In this document: positions 33,119 to 41,680 of the stretch, in pieces
Numbering within the stretch: the stretch's first letter is position 1
Layout of the letters: every line of letters begins with the position of its first letter
Origin: Caballeronia sp. NK8
GTDB taxonomy: Bacteria > Pseudomonadota > Gammaproteobacteria > Burkholderiales > Burkholderiaceae
Direction: 5' to 3'
Length of the DNA: 64,000 nt
Assembly: GCF_018408855.1 (NCBI RefSeq)
Contig: NZ_AP024323.1
Location: 558,001-622,000, forward strand
Program-made: the position numbers and the translations under genes
Notes under the pieces: generated by a model
Databases searched by the model: none
The model's input: the letters and a program-made list of their open reading frames with translations, nothing else
What the model was told of the DNA's origin: nothing

Positions 33119-34684
33119 ATGCCGAAAGAAGCGAACGAAGCGAACGAAACGAACCAATCGAATGAAGCGAAGCCGGCGAGCGCAACGTGCGCCGGCAAAC
33201 ATCCCGCGCCGCCGTGCACACTCGTGATCTTCGGCGCGGGCGGCGATCTCACCAAGCGGTTGCTGATGCCGTCGCTCTACAACCTGTCGGCCGACAAGCT
33301 GCTCGACGACGGCATGGAAATCATCGGCGTGAATCACGGCGAGCGCGAAACCTCCGAATGGCGCGACGAGCTCACGCAGTCGCTGCGCAAGTTCGCCGCG
33401 GACAAGGCCGCGACTTTCCACTTGTCGCAACTGAACGAAGACGCGTGGAACTGGGTCGTCGGCAGGCTGGAATACTTTCCGGGCGAGTTCGAAGAAGACG
33501 AGACCTTCGCGCGGCTCAAGGCGCGGCTCGCGAGGGCGAAGTCCGGCAACGTCATGTTCTACCTCGCGGTGGGCGCGCGCTTTTTCCAGCCGATCATCGA
33601 GCATCTCGGCGCAGCGGGCATGCTGGAAGAGAAGGACGGCAATTTCCGGCGGCTCGTCATCGAGAAGCCGTTCGGGACCGATCTCGCGTCCGCGCGGGAA
33701 CTCAACGGCTGCATTCTCAAGTACGCGGACGAGTCGCAGGTGTATCGGATCGACCATTTTCTCGGCAAGGACACGGTGCAGAGCATTCTCGCCGTGCGCT
33801 TCGCCAATGCGATGTTCGAGCCTGTCTGGCGGCGCGAGTACATCGACAACGTGCAGATCACGGCGGCGGAGACGATCGGCGTGGAAGGGCGCGGCAAGTT
33901 CTACGAGCAGACCGGCGCGTTTCGCGACATGCTGCCGAACCATCTGTTCCAGTTGCTCGGCATGGTGGCGATGGAGCCGCCCAATTCGTTCGATGCCGAA
34001 TCCGTGCGCGACCGCAAGGCCGAAGTGTTCGATGCGATCCGCCCGCTGACGGCGAACGATGTCGTGCTCGGCCAGTACGAAGCCGGACCGGCGGGGCCGG
34101 GCTACCGGGAAGAAGAGGGTGTGGCGAAGGACAGCCGCACCGAAACCTATGCGGCGGCGCGCGTGTACGTCGAGAACTGGCGCTGGGCGGGCGTGCCGTT
34201 CTATCTGCGCACGGGCAAGCGCCTGACCGAACGGCGCACGGAAATTTCGGTGCAACTGAAGGCCGTGCCGTTCCTGCTGTTCCGCGACACTCCCGTCGAT
34301 GCGCTCACGCCGAACGTGTTCACGCTGCGCATCGATCCCGCGCACGGCACAAGTTTCGACTTCAACGTGAAGGTGCCCGGCCCGCTGATGCAGATCGGCA
34401 AGGTGCGTTCGACCTTCAACTACGCCGACTTCTTCGCGGAGCGCGCGAACGTCGGCTATGAGACGCTGCTCTACGACTGCATGCTCGGCGACGCAACGCT
34501 GTTTCAGCGCGCGGACAGCATCGAGACGGCATGGGCTGCGGTGGATCGCGTGCTGCATCCGGACAGCCCGCTCGCCGTCCACGGCTATGCGGCGGGCAGC
34601 GCGGGACCGGAAGAGGCCGATGAACTGCTGGCGCAGGACGGCCGCAAGTGGCGCGCACTGACCGATACGCGCAAGCAGGACTGA
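33119..34684 (+). CDS. zwf: glucose-6-phosphate 1-dehydrogenase
   Basis: 521 residues from the ATG at 33119 (AAGGGG upstream); the ORF to 33053 is not needed. The NADP loop VIFGAGGDLTKRLLMPSL, catalytic RIDHFLGKDTVQ and FYLRTGKRL are diagnostic. It oxidises glucose-6-phosphate to 6-phosphogluconolactone, feeding the Entner-Doudoroff and pentose phosphate routes. The first 25 residues are an unusual low-complexity run, EANEANETNQSNEA, made by 9-base DNA repeats (GAAGCGAAC type) at about 33126-33170 and absent from the family core. First gene of a three-gene operon. Confidence 0.96.
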   Translation: MPKEANEANETNQSNEAKPASATCAGKHPAPPCTLVIFGAGGDLTKRLLMPSLYNLSADKLLDDGMEIIGVNHGERETSEWRDELTQSLRKFAADKAATFHLSQLNEDAWNWVVGRLEYFPGEFEEDETFARLKARLARAKSGNVMFYLAVGARFFQPIIEHLGAAGMLEEKDGNFRRLVIEKPFGTDLASARELNGCILKYADESQVYRIDHFLGKDTVQSILAVRFANAMFEPVWRREYIDNVQITAAETIGVEGRGKFYEQTGAFRDMLPNHLFQLLGMVAMEPPNSFDAESVRDRKAEVFDAIRPLTANDVVLGQYEAGPAGPGYREEEGVAKDSRTETYAAARVYVENWRWAGVPFYLRTGKRLTERRTEISVQLKAVPFLLFRDTPVDALTPNVFTLRIDPAHGTSFDFNVKVPGPLMQIGKVRSTFNYADFFAERANVGYETLLYDCMLGDATLFQRADSIETAWAAVDRVLHPDSPLAVHGYAAGSAGPEEADELLAQDGRKWRALTDTRKQD

Positions 34685-34708
34685 ACTCATCCAACAAGGA
34701 CAACGAGC

Positions 34709-35530
34709 GTGAGCACAGAATCCAGAACCAAGCAGAAAACGCACGTCACGGCGGACAAACTCGCGATCAAGGCCGAGCGCATTCTCGCGATCGATATCGG
34801 CGGGACGGGGCTGAAAGCGGCCGTCATTTCCGAGGACGGCCAGATGAAGAGCGATCGTGTGCGCGTGGCGACGCCGCATCCGGCGAAGCCGGATGTGGTC
34901 GTCGAAACGCTGATCGAGCTGGTGACGCCGATCGTCACCGAACCGCCGACGCATATTTCCATCGGCTTTCCGGGCGTCGTGCGCGACAACGTCGTGCTGA
35001 CCGCGCCGAATCTCGGCACGCCGGCCTGGCGCGGCGTGCCGCTCGCGCAACTGATCTCCGCGCGTCTTGGCGGCATGCCCGCGCGCATGATCAACGATGC
35101 GGAAATGCAAGGACTCGCGGCGATCGAAGGGCGCGGCATCGAGATGGTGTTGACGCTCGGCACCGGCGCGGGCACGGCGCTCTTTCGCGATGGCGAGCTG
35201 ATGCCGCATCTCGAACTCGCGCATCATCCGGTCGCGAAGGACAAGACCTACGACGAATACGTCGGCAACGCGGCGCGCGAAAAGGCGGGCAAGAAGCGCT
35301 GGAGCCGTCGGGTGGAAAAGATCATCGGCATTCTGGCGACGCTCGTGAACTATGACCGTCTGTGGATCGGCGGCGGCAACGCGGCGCACATCAAGTTCAA
35401 GCTGCCGGACAACGTGGCGATCGTGTCGAACGCGGCGGGCATCGAAGGCGGCGCGCGGCTGTGGCATCCGCGCTCGGTGCGCGAGACGCGCCAGTTGCCG
35501 CACTTCAATCGTCGTGAGGAGACGAACTGA
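34709..35530 (+). CDS. ppgK: ROK family glucokinase, polyphosphate-glucokinase-like
   Basis: GTG start at 34709 (ACAAGGA upstream), 273 residues. ROK fold: LAIDIGGTGLKAAV phosphate loop, ISIGFPGVV, LTLGTGAGTALF. The stretches ELAHHPVAKDKTYDEYVGNA and VEKIIGILATLVNYDRLWIG, then GGGNAA, match polyphosphate glucokinases. It would phosphorylate glucose using polyphosphate or ATP to provide substrate for Zwf just upstream (24-base gap). The choice of donor cannot be decided by eye. It ends in a TGATG overlap with the next gene. Confidence 0.85.
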   Translation: MSTESRTKQKTHVTADKLAIKAERILAIDIGGTGLKAAVISEDGQMKSDRVRVATPHPAKPDVVVETLIELVTPIVTEPPTHISIGFPGVVRDNVVLTAPNLGTPAWRGVPLAQLISARLGGMPARMINDAEMQGLAAIEGRGIEMVLTLGTGAGTALFRDGELMPHLELAHHPVAKDKTYDEYVGNAAREKAGKKRWSRRVEKIIGILATLVNYDRLWIGGGNAAHIKFKLPDNVAIVSNAAGIEGGARLWHPRSVRETRQLPHFNRREETN

Positions 35531-36414
35531 TGAACGCGCAAGGCAAGTACGGCCTGCACAGCGCGACCGGCGACGGCGCGGCGGCCTTCGAGGCGCTCGC
35601 CAAAGTGGAACTCGTTGTCACCGATTGCGACGGCACGCTGCTCTACACCGACAAGGCGCTCGGCGAGCCCGCGAAGGACGCCGTGCGGCGTCTTCAGGAC
35701 GCGGGCGTGCGCTTCACGGTGGCGAGCAGCCGGCCGGGCAAGGGCATGCGGCATATCGTCGAGGCGCTTTCGGTCGATATGCCTTACGCGTCGTACAACG
35801 GCGGCAGTCTGGTTCGGCCGCGCACGTGGGAAGTGCTGTCATCGCACAAGCTGCCGCGCGATGTCGTGCAGACCTCGCTCGAAGCGCTCGCCGCCGCGAA
35901 TGTCGACGCGTGGGTGTTCATCGACGATGCGTGGTATCTGACCAATCCCGACGCGACCTACGTGCCCCTGGAGACGCGCACTGTCGGCTACGAGGGGGTA
36001 CGCGTCGCGCGCTTCGACGACATCGATCTCGCTGCGGTCGACAAGATCGTCGGCTCGACGGCCGATACGGTGCTGCTCGCGCGCGTCGAAAGCGGCTTGC
36101 AGAAGCAACTGGAAGGGCGCGGTCACGCGGCGCGCTCGCAGACCTATTATCTCGATGTCACGAGTCTCGAAGCCAACAAGGGCACGGCGGTGCGCGAACT
36201 CGCGCGGATCGCGAACGTGCCGCTCGAACGCGTGGCCGTGCTCGGCGACATGGGCAACGACATGGCGATGTTCGAGATCGCGGGCGTGTCGATCGCGATG
36301 GGACAGGCATCGGACACCGTGCAGCGTCACGCGAGCCTCGTCTCGAAGAGCAACGACGAAGACGGCTTCGCGATCGGTATCAATGCGCTGCTGGCGGCGC
36401 GCGGCGCGGCTTGA
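35530..36414 (+). CDS. HAD family hydrolase, Cof-type
   Basis: The ATG overlaps the ROK stop by one base, so the two are translationally coupled. 294 residues. HAD motif I DCDGTLLYTDK with the nucleophilic Asp, motif II VASSRPGKG, and motifs III/IV near ANKGTAVRELA and LGDMGNDMAMFE. The C2-type cap is typical of Cof/YbiV enzymes that remove phosphate from sugar phosphates. Position after zwf and ppgK suggests it dephosphorylates an intermediate or a by-product of glucose metabolism; substrate unknown. Confidence 0.88.
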   Translation: MNAQGKYGLHSATGDGAAAFEALAKVELVVTDCDGTLLYTDKALGEPAKDAVRRLQDAGVRFTVASSRPGKGMRHIVEALSVDMPYASYNGGSLVRPRTWEVLSSHKLPRDVVQTSLEALAAANVDAWVFIDDAWYLTNPDATYVPLETRTVGYEGVRVARFDDIDLAAVDKIVGSTADTVLLARVESGLQKQLEGRGHAARSQTYYLDVTSLEANKGTAVRELARIANVPLERVAVLGDMGNDMAMFEIAGVSIAMGQASDTVQRHASLVSKSNDEDGFAIGINALLAARGAA

Positions 36415-36565
36415 GGAGAGAGGGGGCATCGACGCGTGGCACAGCCAGATGGCCAAGCGGCCGCGTCGAAGTGCAGGATGATCCGCGAGTGAATTCAGAA
36501 GCGCGTGCTGCGGATCGGGCTCACGCTCGTTGCTGCGGTCAGGACGTCAGAGTGTTGCGCGGCGC

Positions 36566-36832
36566 TTAACGGCGGCGCATCGGCGGGCGCGGGCCACCAC
36601 CGCTTGCACGCTCGTCCTTGTGACGGAAATTGATACGGCCTTTGGTCAGGTCATACACCGACAGTTCCAGCGTGACGCGATCGCCAGCGAGAATGCGGAT
36701 GTGATTCTTGCGCATGCGGCCCGAGGCGTACGCGCCCACGACGACGCCGTTGTCCAGCGTGACGCGATAGCGGCTGTCGGGAAGCACTTCGTCAACGATA
36801 CCGTCGAGTTCGATCAGTTCTTCTTTCGCCAT
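36566..36832 (-). CDS. infA: translation initiation factor IF-1, second-type long copy
   Basis: The ATG at 36832 with CAGGAG upstream gives 88 residues, longer than the usual 72. The OB-fold core is complete ([51 protein letters not shown]). A basic tail, [16 protein letters not shown], follows where normal IF-1 ends. IF-1 binds the 30S A site during initiation. Burkholderiaceae usually have a first copy in the ribosomal cluster, and this one lies apart, so it may serve a stress or cold condition. Monocistronic; converges with the HAD operon. Confidence 0.92.
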   Translation of the reverse strand: MAKEELIELDGIVDEVLPDSRYRVTLDNGVVVGAYASGRMRKNHIRILAGDRVTLELSVYDLTKGRINFRHKDERASGGGPRPPMRRR

Positions 36833-37286
36833 ATGGAGCTCCTGTTGTGATTGATAATAGGTCCCGCCGCGCATTCGCACCAAAGAGGAGCCGCGCAGCG
36901 TTGCACGAAGGCATCGTCGCTGCGCGGCACGAGAGGCGATGTAACGCGTGGCCTGACGCGCCCTGCACGACTGAACGTGATGCGAGCGCGCCGCGTCTCT
37001 CTTTCAGGCTCACTGTGAGCTTGACGGCATAGGCCGGAAAGACAGGGCGAACCGCAATTGCGGCGCGCCGTGGCCGGCATGTCCGGGACGGCGACATCGG
37101 CGAGCAGCAAAGCCGACGTGCGGGTTGAAACGTGTTCTGCGTTGAAGCTGCGGAAGTTAGCGCGCCTGGCGTGCTAACGTCATGTGCGGTCGATGGCCGA
37201 TTTTGCAAGGCCAAAGCGCTATTCTCGCGCAAATCGATTGATTAGACAACTAATTTCGCCCTAAGGTTCCGTAAATGCGGGCAGCG
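36833..37286. other. 454-base region upstream of infA2
   Basis: No supported gene. It contains the 23-bp palindrome at 37156-37178 and AT-rich sequence near 37230-37265. It spans the stop end of corA and the start of infA2, both on the reverse strand. Confidence 0.4.
37156..37178. promoter_or_regulatory. 23-bp near-perfect palindrome between corA and infA2
   Basis: GTTAGC (37156-37161), CGCC (37163-37166), centre T, GGCG (37168-37171), GCTAAC (37173-37178): ten of eleven symmetric base pairs match, with one G-T at the seventh. Probably an operator for infA2, or a hairpin after corA; no U run follows. Confidence 0.45.
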
Positions 37287-38264
37287 CTACAGCCATCCCG
37301 CCTTCCTGAAGCGCCAGTAAAGCACCAGATCGACGACAACCATCACCGCTAGACAGGTCGGATAGCCATATACCCAGTCGAGCTCCGGAATCGATTTGAA
37401 GTTCATCCCGTAGATGCCGGCGATCATCGTCGGCACGGCGAACAGGGCGGCGAACGAGCCGAGGCGCTTGGTCACTTCGCTTTCCGCCAGCGCGATCAGG
37501 CCGAGATTCACCTGAATCGCCGTGACGATCATTTCACGCCGTCCCTCGATGGTCTTCACGATGCGCAGCAAATGGTCATACACGTCGCGGAAGTATTCCT
37601 GCATGCCCGAACACACACCAGGCGAGCGCCCGCCATACAGTTTGCTGACGGCTTCGAGCAGCGGCGCCGTATGGTGTTGCAGAATCGTCATGCGGCGCTT
37701 GAGCGAATACAGATCCTCGATGATCTCGCGCGACTCCACCGAGCCCTTCTGCTCGAAGATGCGCTCTTCCACTTCGTCCACTTCCGCGCCGAGGGTCTCA
37801 AGCACGGGAAAGTATCGGTCGACGACGGCATCGAGCAGTGCATACATCACGAACGCCGGCCCGTGCTTGAGCAGATGCGGTTCGCGCTCGCAGCGCTTGC
37901 GCACTTCCTGAAAGCCTTGTGTCGTGCGGTTGCGCACCGAGAGAACATAGTTCCGGCCGACGAACACGTTCACCTCGCCGACGAGCACTTCGCCTTCTTC
38001 ATCGAACTCCACGGTGTGAAAGACCGCGAACAGCGAATCGCCATATTCCTCGATCTTCGGCCGCTGATGACCGTGCTGCGCATCCTCGACGGCCAGCTCG
38101 TGCAGACCGAACTGCTGCGTCATGTGCGCGAGTTCGCCGGGACCAGGCTCCTTCAATGCAACCCAAATGAAAGAGTCGGGCATGTCGCGATACGCGTTGA
38201 TCTCGTCGATATGCACGTCCGCGAGCTTTCGGCCGTTCTGATAAGCCGCGCAATTGACCAGCAT
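37287..38264 (-). CDS. corA: CorA-family magnesium/cobalt channel
   Basis: The ATG at 38264 gives 325 residues, the family size; earlier in-frame starts to 38360 are not needed. A long cytoplasmic domain with coiled helices precedes the two C-terminal membrane helices. The family signature GMN occurs in MIAGIYGMNFKSIPE between helices 1 and 2. Homopentameric CorA lets Mg2+ (and Co2+, Ni2+) into the cell when internal Mg is low. Monocistronic. No regulatory element was fixed upstream. Confidence 0.93.
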   Translation of the reverse strand: MLVNCAAYQNGRKLADVHIDEINAYRDMPDSFIWVALKEPGPGELAHMTQQFGLHELAVEDAQHGHQRPKIEEYGDSLFAVFHTVEFDEEGEVLVGEVNVFVGRNYVLSVRNRTTQGFQEVRKRCEREPHLLKHGPAFVMYALLDAVVDRYFPVLETLGAEVDEVEERIFEQKGSVESREIIEDLYSLKRRMTILQHHTAPLLEAVSKLYGGRSPGVCSGMQEYFRDVYDHLLRIVKTIEGRREMIVTAIQVNLGLIALAESEVTKRLGSFAALFAVPTMIAGIYGMNFKSIPELDWVYGYPTCLAVMVVVDLVLYWRFRKAGWL

Positions 38265-38431
38265 GGGGGCGCCCTTGTTATGTATTTCGATGTCACCGGC
38301 CACGCGTCGATGGGCGCTCGAAGTCGCGATTCGCTCGGGGCGCGAGCGCGTGGCCTCCATCTATCGAATCTTAGCTGGACATGCGCGGTGTTGCCAACGA
38401 GCGTCGATCACCCGTTGCTCGCTGCTTATGC

Positions 38432-38869
38432 TCAGCTCGCGGCGAGATCGACGCCGTATTCGGGCGGCGCGGGCAGCGTCGGGATATGCGTGGACTGCGT
38501 ATCGATCCGGGTGAGCTTGCCTTCGACCGTCGCACCGATATCCATGCGCAACTGCTGGTAGTAGATGTTGCCGAGCACGCGCGCGTTGGACTGAAGTTCG
38601 ACGAAATGCGAGACGGTGACGTCGCCGGTCACGCAGCCGTTGATGATGACGTTGTACGCGTTCACATTACCGCGAATCGCGCCCTGATCGCTGACGACGA
38701 GCAGTGTCTCTTCGCCGGGGCGTCCGGAGACATTGCCCGTGACCTGTCCGTCCATGCGCAGGCCCTCGCTGAACTCGAGATCGCCCGAAATATGGACGTT
38801 ATGCGCGACGAGCGTCGCGAGCTTGGCCATCTTGATGCCGTTGGATGTGCCTTTCTTCGATGAAAACAT
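38432..38869 (-). CDS. bactofilin (polymer-forming cytoskeletal protein)
   Basis: 145 residues with AAGGAC before the ATG. The central right-handed beta-helix region shows the repeated pattern NVHISGDLEFSEGLRMDGQV, VVSDQGAIRGNVNAYNVIIN, VTGDVTVSHFVELQSNARVL. Bactofilins polymerise without nucleotides into membrane-associated filaments that localise cell-wall enzymes. Third gene of an operon M23 peptidase, coiled-coil membrane protein, bactofilin, matching bactofilin/M23 partnerships known for cell shape (for example BacA/LmdC in Caulobacter-type bacteria and CcmA/Csd1 in Helicobacter). Short N-terminus may carry the membrane anchor. Confidence 0.93.
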   Translation of the reverse strand: MFSSKKGTSNGIKMAKLATLVAHNVHISGDLEFSEGLRMDGQVTGNVSGRPGEETLLVVSDQGAIRGNVNAYNVIINGCVTGDVTVSHFVELQSNARVLGNIYYQQLRMDIGATVEGKLTRIDTQSTHIPTLPAPPEYGVDLAAS

Positions 38870-38915
38870 GTCGAGTCCTTGCGATGCGGTAAAGGGTTGC
38901 GCGAAGAGCGTGCGC

Positions 38916-39281
38916 TCAATCGGGTTTGTGCTGTTTCGTGAGGAAGGCGAGATCGGTCTTCAGGCGCTGGATCTCGGCGGTGCTGTCCGCCACGCGCTGT
39001 TCGAGCGATGCGCGGCTCGCCGCTTCCTGTTCGAGCGCGAGTTGCGCGTGCGCGAGCTGGTCGCGCAGCGTCTGTTCCGAGGCGGGCGGCGCGCAGAGCG
39101 CGTCGAACTTGCGCACATCCTCATGCGAGCGCTTGAGCGCGAAACCCGCAGCGCCGAGCGCGGCGACGGCGCATGCGGCGGCGATCAAACCGAGCCAGAC
39201 GCTTGCGCCGCGCTTGGGCGTGAGCGAATAGGACTGGCGAGTGAGTTGCAGCGACAGCCGCTTCGAGTCAACTTTGCGCAT
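38916..39281 (-). CDS. single-helix membrane protein with C-terminal coiled coil
   Basis: 121 residues. A basic N-terminus is followed by a membrane helix at about residues 28-48 (SVWLGLIAAACAVAALGAAG) and a coiled-coil region (LRDQLAHAQLALEQEAASRA, LEQRVADSTAEIQRLKTDLA). Its start overlaps the end of the M23 gene by 14 bases, and the bactofilin gene begins 46 bases after its stop. It could bridge the bactofilin filament and the periplasmic peptidase across the inner membrane; this is inference from order and topology. Confidence 0.75.
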   Translation of the reverse strand: MRKVDSKRLSLQLTRQSYSLTPKRGASVWLGLIAAACAVAALGAAGFALKRSHEDVRKFDALCAPPASEQTLRDQLAHAQLALEQEAASRASLEQRVADSTAEIQRLKTDLAFLTKQHKPD

Positions 39282-40248
39282 TGGGCTTGCGCTTGAAGAG
39301 CGCGAGATAGGACGATGGATTGATCTGCGCGCCGTCGACGATCACTTCGAAATGCAGATGCGGGCCCGTGGAGCGCCCGGTCGAACCGACTTCCGCGATC
39401 TCCTGTCCGGGCATCACGTAATCGCCGGCTTTCACGAGGATGCGCGATGCATGCCCGTAGCGCGTCACCATGCCGTTGCTGTGACGAACATCTACCGCGA
39501 AGCCGTAGCCGTTGCGCTCGCCAGCCTGAATGACGCGTCCACCCGCGCTGGCGAGAATCGGCGTGCCGGTGGGCGCGACGAGATCGAGGCCGGGATGAAA
39601 GCTGAGATGCCCGGTGAACGGATCGAGACGGTTGCCGTAGGGCGAGCCGCTGCGCGCGCCGGGCGCGGGATTGCGGCCGGGAAACGCCATGTACGCGGCA
39701 TAGTGCGCAAGCGTCTGCGTCTGCAGTTGGGACACTTCGTCGTTCAGGCAGTCGATGATCCGTTGCGTGCCCTTCAGACGCTGGCGAGGCGTGCCGTGGC
39801 CAGCACGCTCGATATCGCATAGCCGGGGCGGCAGCGCCGGGCCGCCGGCGCCGTCGAGCGACGCCGCCGGCTCCTCGGTGTCGGGCAGCGGCGGCACGTC
39901 GTGCACGCCCGGGGTGCCCCCCGTGCCGCGAGCGGCCTTCAGACGGTCGTCGAAATTGTGCAGCTCGTTCACCTGCGCGGACAGCCCTTCGACGCGCGGC
40001 GTCAGCTCGATCAGCGCGGCCTGGAGACGCCCGAGCTCTTCGATCTCGTACGAGCGGCGCGAAATCAGCGCCTGTTCCTCGCCGAGATGGCTGCGTGCGA
40101 ACATCGTGCCGATCGCGATGCCGAGCGCAAGCGCCGCCACCAGCAGGGTGATGGCGCCGATGATGGCGATCGCACGCGCGGTGCGCGCTTCGACGAAACG
40201 GATGCGCTGGCGGGACATGGTCCGCCGTGACCAGATGACGAAAGCCAT
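39268..40248 (-). CDS. M23 family metallopeptidase, membrane-anchored
   Basis: 326 residues from ATG 40248; ATG 40218 (MSRQRIRFV) is an equal candidate as neither has a clear ribosome-binding site. A membrane anchor (AIIGAITLLVAALALGIAIG) and a helical stalk precede the LytM domain. Zn ligands are present: His and Asp in SFHPGLDLVAP and the HLHFEV His pair; a further His lies in YGHASR. It would cut peptide cross-links of peptidoglycan. First gene of the bactofilin operon; active-site residues are complete, so it may be catalytically competent. Confidence 0.88.
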   Translation of the reverse strand: MAFVIWSRRTMSRQRIRFVEARTARAIAIIGAITLLVAALALGIAIGTMFARSHLGEEQALISRRSYEIEELGRLQAALIELTPRVEGLSAQVNELHNFDDRLKAARGTGGTPGVHDVPPLPDTEEPAASLDGAGGPALPPRLCDIERAGHGTPRQRLKGTQRIIDCLNDEVSQLQTQTLAHYAAYMAFPGRNPAPGARSGSPYGNRLDPFTGHLSFHPGLDLVAPTGTPILASAGGRVIQAGERNGYGFAVDVRHSNGMVTRYGHASRILVKAGDYVMPGQEIAEVGSTGRSTGPHLHFEVIVDGAQINPSSYLALFKRKPNAQS

Positions 40249-40504
40249 CAGCGCGCGCGGCGGCGTGTCAGGCCGACGGAAAAAAGAATAAGAAAAATCA
40301 CGGGGATGGAGTGCGCCGCGCTCTCCACGGCAAAGCAATGAAACTGGCCGGCGATTATGCCGGATGCTTGGCGCGCTTTTGATGTTTCACGAGGACATCG
40401 AAGCAAAATTCCACGAATTATTCGGGTCAAATTTTGTGTCGCGCGAATGCGCGTTCGCGCTTAACACGTTCGCGTCATCGTCAGTGTCAAAAATTGCCTG
40501 TTAA

Positions 40505-41479
40505 TCAGGATGACTTTACGTCGACCCACGCCATATGTGTATCGTTGCCCATCAGAAAGGCGCGGTTCGCTTCGGCCGCTGCGCGCAGATAGTCCCATAC
40601 CGCCGTGATGCGCTTCAGCTTGCGCAGATCCTCGCGGCAGGAGAGATAAAAGGCGCGCGTCACGACGATCTCTTCCGGCAACACCGCCACGAAGCGCGGA
40701 TCGGGCGACGTCATGAAGCACGGCAGGATCGCGAGCGCGCGGCCCTGCAGCGCCGCGAAGTATTGCGCGATCGCGCTCGTGCTGCGCCAGCGCGACACCG
40801 CGCCCGGCACCGCGCGTTCGAGATACAGCAGTTCGTAGCTGAACGCGAGATCGTCGATATAACTCGCGAAGCGATGATGCCGCAGATCGTCGCTCGTGCG
40901 GATCGGTTCGTGCGCGTCGAGATATTCGGTGGTCGCGTAGAGCTTGAGCCGGTATTCGCACAGCTTCGTATAGACATACTGGCCTTGTTCGGGTCGCTCG
41001 AGCGTCACCGCGATATCCGCCTCGCGCTTGGAGAGGCTCACGAAATGCGGCACCGGCAACAGGTCGATGGAAATGTTCGGGTGCGCGTCCTGAAAGCGCG
41101 CGAGCTGCGGCGCGAGAAAGAAGCAGCCGAACCCTTCCGTCGAACCGACGCGCACATGCCCGGACAGCGCGTGTCCCGTATTGGCGATCTGTTCGGTCGC
41201 GGACTGCACCGTGGTCTCGATCGAATCGACGAAGCCGAGCAGCCGCTGGCCTTCGGCGGTCAGAATGAATCCGCCGCTGCGCGACTTGTCGAACAGAAGC
41301 GTGCCGAGCGCGTCCTCGAGCGCGCGCACGCGCCGCGCGACCGTCGTGTAATCGACGCCCAGGCGCTTGGCCGCGCCGCTCGCGCGCTGCGTGCGGGCGA
41401 CTTCGAGGAAGAAGCGCAGATCGTCCCAGTTGAGCCGGGAGAGATCGAACTTGCCGGTTGGCATGGCCTTTTTTTGCAT
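40505..41479 (-). CDS. LysR family regulator divergent from mmsAB
   Basis: 324 residues from ATG 41479; ATG 41464 (MPTGKFDLS) also possible. Helix-turn-helix WDDLRFFLEVARTQRASGAA and DYTTVARRVRALEDALG, then LLFDKSRSGGFILTAEGQRL. The substrate domain follows. It faces mmsA across a 201-base spacer that holds a duplicated TTTTGCATA. It probably regulates valine-degradation genes in response to a pathway intermediate; mmsR in Pseudomonas is AraC type, so the control here differs. Confidence 0.85.
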   Translation of the reverse strand: MQKKAMPTGKFDLSRLNWDDLRFFLEVARTQRASGAAKRLGVDYTTVARRVRALEDALGTLLFDKSRSGGFILTAEGQRLLGFVDSIETTVQSATEQIANTGHALSGHVRVGSTEGFGCFFLAPQLARFQDAHPNISIDLLPVPHFVSLSKREADIAVTLERPEQGQYVYTKLCEYRLKLYATTEYLDAHEPIRTSDDLRHHRFASYIDDLAFSYELLYLERAVPGAVSRWRSTSAIAQYFAALQGRALAILPCFMTSPDPRFVAVLPEEIVVTRAFYLSCREDLRKLKRITAVWDYLRAAAEANRAFLMGNDTHMAWVDVKSS

Positions 41480-41522
41480 ATCGATCGGGTGTTTTTATAG
41501 TGCCATGATGGACTTTTGCATA
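41472..41522. promoter_or_regulatory. duplicated TTTTGCATA in the LysR/mmsA spacer
   Basis: Copies at 41472-41480 and 41514-41522 are 42 bases apart, four helical turns. The first overlaps the ATG at 41479, which is unimportant if the LysR start is 41464. Possible LysR half-sites. Confidence 0.35.
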
Positions 41523-41680
41523 ACTATACTCAAGGGAACGAGCGTGCAGCAATGCAGGCGGATTTCTATAAACGGAGACGACATGCCCTTTCCCCACGGC
41601 ACCGAACCGGTGTCCCGTCTGCGCGTCTTCGCCTTTCATCCCGATCTTGACGTTGCAACTTTCCACACAAGGAGTGACTC

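Noticed and set aside
33122..33175. GAAGCGAAC repeats as a CRISPR-like array
   Set aside because: Units are 9 bases, contiguous without spacers, and encode the Zwf N-terminus.
33089..35503. 804-codon reverse ORF opposite zwf and ppgK
   Set aside because: Antisense shadow; zwf and ppgK motifs on the forward strand are decisive.
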